A stretch of 10,366 nt of DNA, from positions 1 to 10,366 of the forward strand of contig DATBME010000017.1 of assembly GCA_036555005.1 (NCBI GenBank). Reading direction: 5' to 3'. The notes under the pieces were generated by a model that saw only the letters and a program-made list of their open reading frames with translations, ran no database searches and had not been told where the DNA came from. Of this stretch, positions 5,755 to 10,366 are shown one piece after another (the first letter of the stretch is position 1; each line of letters opens with the position of its first letter). A program made the translations under genes and the position numbers. The DNA is from DASSCW01 sp036555005. GTDB lineage: Bacteria > Chloroflexota > Limnocylindria > QHBO01.

Positions 5755-7338
5755 ATGGCGACCGATTGGCAGCCGGCGGCGCACGGCTCACAACGCGGCA
5801 GCCTGCAGAAGCGCGTCGCCCGCGGGCTGACCTGGACGATGCTCGACATCTGGGGCCGCCAGCTCCTGAACCTGGCGGTGTTCCTGGTCCTCGCCCGCCT
5901 GCTGTCGCCCGAGGACTTCGGGATCGTGGCCCTGGCGACCGTGTTCGTCGCCTTCGCGCAGCTGGTGGTGGACCAGGGCCTGGGCGACGCACTCATCCAG
6001 CGCCGCGAGGTGGCGCGCAGCCACATCGACACGGCCTTCTGGGTGGCGGTGGCCACCGGGCTGCTGCTCACCGCGCTGGGCCTGCTGCTGGCGGTTCCGA
6101 TCGCGACCCTGCTGAGGGAGCCCGACCTCGCCCCGATCCTGCAGGTCCTGTCGCTGACCTTCGTCCTGTCCGCCATGAACAGCATCCAGATCGCCCTGCT
6201 GCGGCGGGAGCTCGCCTTCCGCAGCCTGGCCCTCCGATCGGTCGTGGCCGCCGCCGGAGGCGGCGCCGTCGGCATCGGGCTGGCGATCCTTGGCTTCGGC
6301 GCCTGGGCGCTGGTGGGGCAGCTGGTGGCGACGGCCATCCTGTCGGTCCTGACCCTGTGGTGGGTGAGCCCGTGGCGACCGAGGCTGCATGCCTCGCGGC
6401 AGGAGTTCCGAGAGCTCTTCTCGTTCGGGATCAACATCATGGGCTCGGATGTCCTGAACTACATCAGCCGCAACACCGACAACCTGCTGATCGGCGTGGT
6501 GCGGGGCACGCGGGACCTTGGCTTCTATGCGGTCGGCTACCGCATCCTGGAGGTCAGCCAGACGGCGCTGATCCAGGTGACCCGCAAGGTCACCTTCCCA
6601 GCCTTCTCGCGGCTGCAGGACGACCGCGACCGGATGCGGCGCGGCTACTTTCGGGTCACCCGCGCGGCGGCGGTCATCATCCTGCCCGGCTACATCGGGC
6701 TTTCGCTCGTCGCCGTCGAGCTGACGGTGGTGCTCTTCGGCGCACGCTGGCAGCTCGCAGGCGAGGTGGCGGCCATCCTGTTCCTGATCGGTCCGGTCCT
6801 CAGCGTGCAGGCCTTCAGCAACGCACTGCTGAATGCCGCCGGGCACCCGAACGTGGTCTTCCGGTTTCGCCTGATCACTACCGTGACCAATGTCGTGGGC
6901 TTCGTGATTGCGGTCCAGTTCGGCATCCTGGCCGTCGCCGCCGCCTATGTCGTCCGCGGGTACCTGCTCATGCCTCTCAACCTGTACTGGCAGGCCCGCT
7001 ACGGGCAGGTGCCCACCGGCGCCTACCTGCGGCAGCTGCGTGGCCCGGCAGCTGCGACCGTCGTCATGGCGGCGGCGCTGCTGGCGGTCAAGGCAACGGT
7101 CGGCAGCCAGCTCGCCCCGTTGCCGCTCCTCCTGGTCGAGATCGCCGTCGGCGGCATCGTCGCGCTCGGAACCCTGTGGCTGGTGGACCGCCGGCTGCTG
7201 GTGGAGGTGCTGAACGTGGCCTCTCAGGCCGTACCGGGCGGGCAGCGGCTGCGGAGCAGGCTTGGCGGCCGGCCTGTCGCTGAAGAGGAGCCCGAGACCG
7301 ATCCGGTGGCGCCGCCCGCCTCGCTGGAGGACGCCTGA
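5755..7338 (+). CDS. Polysaccharide flippase, Wzx/WzxC-like (MOP superfamily)
   Basis: Flippases of this group move undecaprenyl-linked oligosaccharide units from the inner to the outer face of the cytoplasmic membrane. The 527-residue product is highly hydrophobic, with about 12-14 predicted membrane segments starting near residue 35. The N-terminal region LARLLSPEDFGIVALATVF (about 46-64), followed by a D-x-GLGDALIQRR stretch (about 73-84), is characteristic of the COG2244 / WzxC-TuaB type. A second conserved stretch, FSFGINIMGSDVLNYISRNTDNLLIG, begins the second half (positions 6418-6495 in DNA). The C-terminal tail of about 45 residues is soluble, acidic and proline-rich (EEEPETDPVAPPASLEDA) and is likely cytoplasmic. 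The ATG at 5755 has no ribosome binding site. It is the first gene of the plus unit; the exported sugar is unknown. Confidence 0.93.
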   Translation: MATDWQPAAHGSQRGSLQKRVARGLTWTMLDIWGRQLLNLAVFLVLARLLSPEDFGIVALATVFVAFAQLVVDQGLGDALIQRREVARSHIDTAFWVAVATGLLLTALGLLLAVPIATLLREPDLAPILQVLSLTFVLSAMNSIQIALLRRELAFRSLALRSVVAAAGGGAVGIGLAILGFGAWALVGQLVATAILSVLTLWWVSPWRPRLHASRQEFRELFSFGINIMGSDVLNYISRNTDNLLIGVVRGTRDLGFYAVGYRILEVSQTALIQVTRKVTFPAFSRLQDDRDRMRRGYFRVTRAAAVIILPGYIGLSLVAVELTVVLFGARWQLAGEVAAILFLIGPVLSVQAFSNALLNAAGHPNVVFRFRLITTVTNVVGFVIAVQFGILAVAAAYVVRGYLLMPLNLYWQARYGQVPTGAYLRQLRGPAAATVVMAAALLAVKATVGSQLAPLPLLLVEIAVGGIVALGTLWLVDRRLLVEVLNVASQAVPGGQRLRSRLGGRPVAEEEPETDPVAPPASLEDA

Positions 7339-7377
7339 GCCCTGCCGGCTGAGCGTAGGACGGGCGGGCTGGGCCGC

Positions 7378-7386
7378 TGCTAATCT
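7378..7386 (+). promoter_or_regulatory. Extended -10 promoter element before the second sulfotransferase gene
   Basis: TGC-TAATCT combines a TGn extension (7378-7380) with a good -10 hexamer (TAATCT, 7381-7386) in the 56-bp gap after the flippase gene. The hexamer ends eight bases before the ATG at 7395, so initiation about seven bases downstream would place the transcript start almost at the start codon. No Shine-Dalgarno sequence is present. No good -35 is seen, which an extended -10 can tolerate. The motif is visible; promoter activity and leaderless translation are inferred. Confidence 0.5.
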
Positions 7387-7394
7387 GCCACGAC

Positions 7395-8162
7395 ATGGTC
7401 ATCAGTCATGAGCACCGCTACGTCTTCGTGGAGGTGCCGCGCACCGGCTCGTCAGCGATCGCCACCGAGCTGCGCGAGAACTACGGGGGCGAGCTGGTCC
7501 TCCGCAAGCACGCCACCTATCGGGACTTCCTGCGCCAGGCGACGGATGCCGAGAAGGAGTACTTCGTCTTCTCGGGCATCCGCAACCCGCTGGACGTGGC
7601 GGTGACCCGCTACGTCCACCTCAGCTCCGATGCGCGCGGGCACTTCAGCGACCCGCACCACATCGGGCTGCGCAACTCCCTGGCCAGCCGGATCGAGCGC
7701 CGCATCTTCGCCTGGATGCAGCGTACCGGTGCCAGCTTCGAGGCCTTCCTGCGCCGCTGGTATGTCCTTCCCTACGACACGTGGACCAGCCTCGACCACC
7801 GGCGGATGGACTTCATCATCCACTTCGAGTCGCTCGCCGACGACTTCGCCGAGCTGCTGCGGCGCATGGGCCTGGAGCCGGTGCGGCCGCTGCCGATCAA
7901 GAACGCCACGCCCGGCCGGGAGCGTGGCTTCGTCAGCTACTACACGCCGGGCGCGATCCGGCGCGCGACCTGGGTGTTCGGGCCGTACATGGTCGAATGG
8001 GGCTATCGGTTCCCGCCCGAGTGGGGCACCGTTCGCGTCCCGGTGTGGAGCACGGCGCTGATGCGAACCGTTCGTCTCTTCCGCAGCGTCTATTGGAAGT
8101 ACTTCCGCTTCGGCGACTACGTGAAGCGGGGCCGGCGCTACACGATGAAGACGGAGGCGTGA
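7395..8162 (+). CDS. Sulfotransferase family protein (Sulfotransfer_2-like)
   Basis: A second likely PAPS-dependent carbohydrate sulfotransferase, of a different family from the one at 4722-5645. The 255 residues begin almost directly with the 5'-phosphosulfate loop FVEVPRTGSSAIATEL (11-26), in which Arg16 replaces the lysine of many family loops. KHATYRDF (38-45) follows and includes His39, and the 3'-phosphate site is SGIRNPLDVAVTRYVHL (60-76) with Arg63. The C-terminal third has IHFESLADDFAELLRRMGL and a closing WGYRFPPEW, as in proteins of the chondroitin/heparan sulfotransferase group. There is no signal peptide or clear membrane segment, and the last 30 residues are strongly basic, which might aid membrane or polyanion contact. 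It lacks a Shine-Dalgarno sequence and probably has its own promoter. It precedes the polymerase gene by 11 bp. The acceptor is unknown. Confidence 0.88.
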   Translation: MVISHEHRYVFVEVPRTGSSAIATELRENYGGELVLRKHATYRDFLRQATDAEKEYFVFSGIRNPLDVAVTRYVHLSSDARGHFSDPHHIGLRNSLASRIERRIFAWMQRTGASFEAFLRRWYVLPYDTWTSLDHRRMDFIIHFESLADDFAELLRRMGLEPVRPLPIKNATPGRERGFVSYYTPGAIRRATWVFGPYMVEWGYRFPPEWGTVRVPVWSTALMRTVRLFRSVYWKYFRFGDYVKRGRRYTMKTEA

Positions 8163-8166
8163 AGGA
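8161..8166 (+). promoter_or_regulatory. Ribosome binding site deciding the polymerase start
   Basis: GAAGGA lies seven bases before the ATG at 8174 and overlaps the TGA stop of the upstream sulfotransferase gene (8160-8162), which suggests coupled translation. The competing GTG at 8159 has GGAGG only one base away, which is too close, and the ATG at 8237 has no Shine-Dalgarno sequence. ATG 8174 is therefore preferred. Confidence 0.65.
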
Positions 8167-8173
8167 CCTTCCG

Positions 8174-9772
8174 ATGGGCGCGGGTGCCGGAACACGTGCC
8201 GCAGCGCGGAATGGCGCCGCCATTCGATCCCACCCGATGGTCGAGGTCGCGCTCTCCGAGACGGAGCGCGGCTTCTTCATCCGATTCGTCATCCTGGCCG
8301 GGCTGCTGCTGCTGGTCCCGTGGCTCGTGTCCCTGGCGGAGCCGAGCGGCATGCTCCGCTACCTCGTTCCGCTCAGCGGCGCGCTGATCCTGGCGGCGGC
8401 GTACACGCGCTGGCCGCTGGAGGCGCTCTACACGCTGGCGATGTACGTCGCCTTCTACGACTCGATCGGCTTCCACATCCCCGCCATCAAGCAGATCGAC
8501 GAGCTGTCGGTGGTGCTGATCCTGCCGCTCGCCGCGATCCGCTCCTGGCGCCTGTGGCGCAGCTGGACCTGGTGGCCGCGCGATCTGCTGATCGGCATCG
8601 TCGTGCTGATGGGCGTCGTCTCCAGCCTGGCCGCCGGCGTGGAATCCGCCACCTGGCTGCCGGCCTTTGCGCTGGCAGTGAAGGCCATCGTCTTCTTCTA
8701 CGTCGTGGTGTGGTCCCGCTTCGAACCCTGGGCCATCTCGGGGATGATGCGGGTCACCGTCGGAATCGGGGTCACGCTGGTGGCCCTGGGGCTGGTGGAG
8801 TGGGTCTTCCCGTCGCAGTTCCAGGCGTCCTTCGGGCTGAATGCGTACCAGCGCTTCCGCGGCGAGATCCTGGTCATCAAGTCGCTCTTCACCCACCCGG
8901 CGCTGTTCGGCTTCATCTGCACCTTCGCCGCCCTCTTCGCCTTCGCCTTCTACATCACCACCCGGCGCCGGGCCGGGCTGGCCGCGGCGCTCTTCATCAG
9001 CCTGGGCACGTTCCTGTCGGCACGGCGGCGCGCCATCCTGGCGCTGGCCGGCGCCCTGGTCGCGGCGTTCGTGGCCTCGTGGCGCTGGCTGGGCGGCTGG
9101 CGGGACGGCCTGCGCCTCTGGCTGCCGGTTGCGGCGGGCCTGCTGCTGTTCACGGCGATCTTCATGTCCGGCCTGTCTGACAGCTTCACCAGGGCGGTAC
9201 TGCGCTACCTGGTCGAGCCGGGCATCCTGCAGCCCGGCCCGGAAGCACCGATCGGCGATTCGGAGAATCCGCAGGCGCGCGTCGCCCTGTACGAGAACTC
9301 GGTCGAAATCGCGCGCGACTACTTCCCGCTCGGCGTCGGGCTGGGGCGTTACGGCAGCTGGATGAGCCGCGAGAACTACAGCCCCGTGTACCTCGAGTAC
9401 GACATGGACAGGTACCGCGGCCTGGGGCCGGCACGACCAGAAGAGGCCGGGCGTCGCGCGCGGGTTGCCGCACCATCGGCCACCGATACCTTCTGGCCGG
9501 CGATCCTGGGGGAGATGGGCGTCGTCGGCCTGATCGCCTACCTGGGCTTCATGGCGACGCTGGGCTGGATGCTCTGGTTCGAGGCCGGACGCGATGACGG
9601 GTTGGTGCTGCGCACCTTCCGCCTGGCGGCCGGCATGGTCTTCGCGCAAGCGATCCTCGAATCGGCGGCGAGCTCGATGTTCTACTCGCCGCCGCGTGTG
9701 TACCTCTTTTACCTGGTGGTCGGCATCGTCGCCTCGCTCGCCTGGCGTCGGAGGGCGTCGGCCACCGAATGA
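8174..9772 (+). CDS. O-antigen ligase / Wzy-like polysaccharide polymerase, membrane protein
   Basis: Proteins of this family join lipid-linked oligosaccharides on the outer face of the cytoplasmic membrane, either polymerising repeat units or ligating chains to an acceptor. The 532-residue product has an Ala/Gly/Arg-rich N-terminus of about 30 residues, then about 10-12 membrane segments. SLGTFLSARRRAILAL (276-291) resembles the conserved basic stretch of the Wzy_C/WaaL family. A large extracytoplasmic loop (about 332-438) holds NPQARVALYENSVEIARDYFPLGVGLGRYGSW (365-396), the family's R-x-x-x-x-x-x-x-A...PLGVG pattern, and it is followed by TDTFWPAILGEMGVVGLIAYLGF (437-459). Many ligases have His in the position of the Asp in ATDTF; here it is absent. 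Neighbouring flippase and sulfotransferase genes favour polymerase over ligase. The start is chosen from the GAAGGA site; the stop overlaps the next gene by ATGA. Confidence 0.87.
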   Translation: MGAGAGTRAAARNGAAIRSHPMVEVALSETERGFFIRFVILAGLLLLVPWLVSLAEPSGMLRYLVPLSGALILAAAYTRWPLEALYTLAMYVAFYDSIGFHIPAIKQIDELSVVLILPLAAIRSWRLWRSWTWWPRDLLIGIVVLMGVVSSLAAGVESATWLPAFALAVKAIVFFYVVVWSRFEPWAISGMMRVTVGIGVTLVALGLVEWVFPSQFQASFGLNAYQRFRGEILVIKSLFTHPALFGFICTFAALFAFAFYITTRRRAGLAAALFISLGTFLSARRRAILALAGALVAAFVASWRWLGGWRDGLRLWLPVAAGLLLFTAIFMSGLSDSFTRAVLRYLVEPGILQPGPEAPIGDSENPQARVALYENSVEIARDYFPLGVGLGRYGSWMSRENYSPVYLEYDMDRYRGLGPARPEEAGRRARVAAPSATDTFWPAILGEMGVVGLIAYLGFMATLGWMLWFEAGRDDGLVLRTFRLAAGMVFAQAILESAASSMFYSPPRVYLFYLVVGIVASLAWRRRASATE

Positions 9773-10366
9773 GCCGGCGCCGGGAAGCGGGTGCCGTCGC
9801 ACGACCCGTTCGCGTCCTGACCGTCCTGCCTGCCGACCCGGAGCAGATGCGGCTGGGCGGCATCGCGTCCTTCATCCGTGGCTTCGTGAAGTTCGCGCCC
9901 GACGACTTCGAGCTCGGCTTGCTGGGCCTGTCCGCCACGCGACCCACCGGCGGATGGCACGAGGTCGAGTTCGAGGGACGCGCCGTCCGGTTCTTTCCCG
10001 TGGCCTCCATGCCCGCGGCTGGCCGCAGCCGGATTCCGCTCGCCCTGCGCTTCACGCTCGCGCTGCTGGCTCACCGCCGCACGTTCGCCCCCTGGCACTG
10101 GATCCCGGCCTTCCATCGCCCTGGCACCGACCTCAGCTTTCCCGGTCGCGACCGCCCGATGTGGCGCGCCGTCCACCTGACGGTCGAGGACCTGACCACC
10201 GGCGGCAGCGAGAGCCGATGGCGCGCCCTGGGCGGGCCGCTGGCCGCGCTCGAGCGCCGTTCCTTCGAGCGGATGGCCCGCATCTACGTGGTGAACCGCC
10301 AGGCGGCGGACGCCTATCGGACCCGGTTTCCGGACGTGGCCGAGCGGGTCCGCTTCCTGCCCAACT
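9769..10366 (+). CDS. Glycosyltransferase, N-terminal part (GT4-like, cut by the window edge)
   Basis: An open frame of 199 codons starts at the ATG of an ATGA overlap with the polymerase stop and continues to the right edge with no stop. The translation begins with a basic stretch, then VRVLTVLPADPEQMRLGGIASFIRGFVKFAP (about 14-44), the first beta strand and glycine-containing loop expected of a GT-B acceptor domain. Near the edge, LERRSFERMARIYVVNRQAADAYRTRFPDVAERVRFLPN (about 161-199) is the familiar linker of GT4 enzymes just before the donor-binding domain. The donor domain with its nucleotide-sugar residues lies outside the window, so the family assignment rests on the N-terminal half only. 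Overlap and strand place it in the plus-strand polysaccharide unit, as a second sugar transferase for the repeat unit. Substrate not predictable. Confidence 0.75.
   Translation, partial: MSRRREAGAVARPVRVLTVLPADPEQMRLGGIASFIRGFVKFAPDDFELGLLGLSATRPTGGWHEVEFEGRAVRFFPVASMPAAGRSRIPLALRFTLALLAHRRTFAPWHWIPAFHRPGTDLSFPGRDRPMWRAVHLTVEDLTTGGSESRWRALGGPLAALERRSFERMARIYVVNRQAADAYRTRFPDVAERVRFLPN

Noticed and set aside
5766..7283. A 505-codon frame overlapping the flippase gene on the same strand
   Set aside because: It is the +2 shadow of the flippase: Arg/Gly/Pro-rich with no hydrophobic segments, whereas the flippase frame shows family motifs.
7781..8173. Upstream extension of the polymerase frame into the second sulfotransferase gene (start at 7781)
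   Set aside because: This part overlaps the sulfotransferase coding sequence almost fully and lacks any membrane or ligase motif; the ATG at 8174 has the ribosome binding site.
8138..9802. A 554-codon antisense frame over the polymerase gene
   Set aside because: Its translation is Arg/Gln/Asp/His-rich and low-complexity, typical of the reverse strand of a hydrophobic high-G+C gene.
1..10366. tRNA or rRNA genes, CRISPR arrays, insertion sequences, transposases, attachment sites
   Set aside because: None was recognised: no cloverleaf-like segments, no regularly spaced repeats, no transposase or integrase motifs in any plausible frame.

Overview
The window comes from a high-G+C bacterium (about two-thirds G+C by eye). 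Start codons include GTG and TTG, and coding density is very high. No ribosomal or tRNA gene fixes the lineage. The glutamine synthetase is of the GSI-alpha (Bacillus-like) type, there is a family I pyrophosphatase, and several starts lack a Shine-Dalgarno sequence and look leaderless. These traits would fit Chloroflexota or Actinomycetota, but that is an inference, not an identification.

Layout. Positions 1-197 are a gene-free leader with three dyads, including a perfect 9-bp-arm palindrome (80-98). They precede glnA (198-1562, +). glnA converges on a four-gene minus-strand unit read from 5645 to 1559: a PAPS-dependent sulfotransferase, an AlgD-like nucleotide-sugar 6-dehydrogenase, a GT4 glycosyltransferase and a family I inorganic pyrophosphatase. 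A divergent control region (5646-5754) separates this from a plus-strand unit: a Wzx-type flippase, a second sulfotransferase of a different family, an O-antigen ligase/Wzy-like polymerase and the N-terminal part of another glycosyltransferase that runs off the right edge (9769-10366).

Function. Apart from glnA, the genes form a coherent locus for an exported, probably uronic-acid-containing and sulfated surface polysaccharide. The dehydrogenase would supply a nucleotide-activated uronic acid, the glycosyltransferases build a repeat unit, the flippase exports it, the ligase/polymerase assembles it, and two PAPS-dependent enzymes add sulfate. The pyrophosphatase at the end of the minus unit may help by removing the PPi released when sugars and sulfate are activated. 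No initiating glycosyltransferase, PAPS-forming enzyme or export channel is in view, so the locus probably continues to the right or relies on genes elsewhere.

The most interesting points are the sulfotransferase pair around one divergent promoter region, the AlgD-like enzyme without any alginate gene beside it, the glnA operator-like palindrome, the leaderless-looking promoters, and the glnA/ppa stop codons packed into one CTAG palindrome. No mobile element, CRISPR array or RNA gene was seen.
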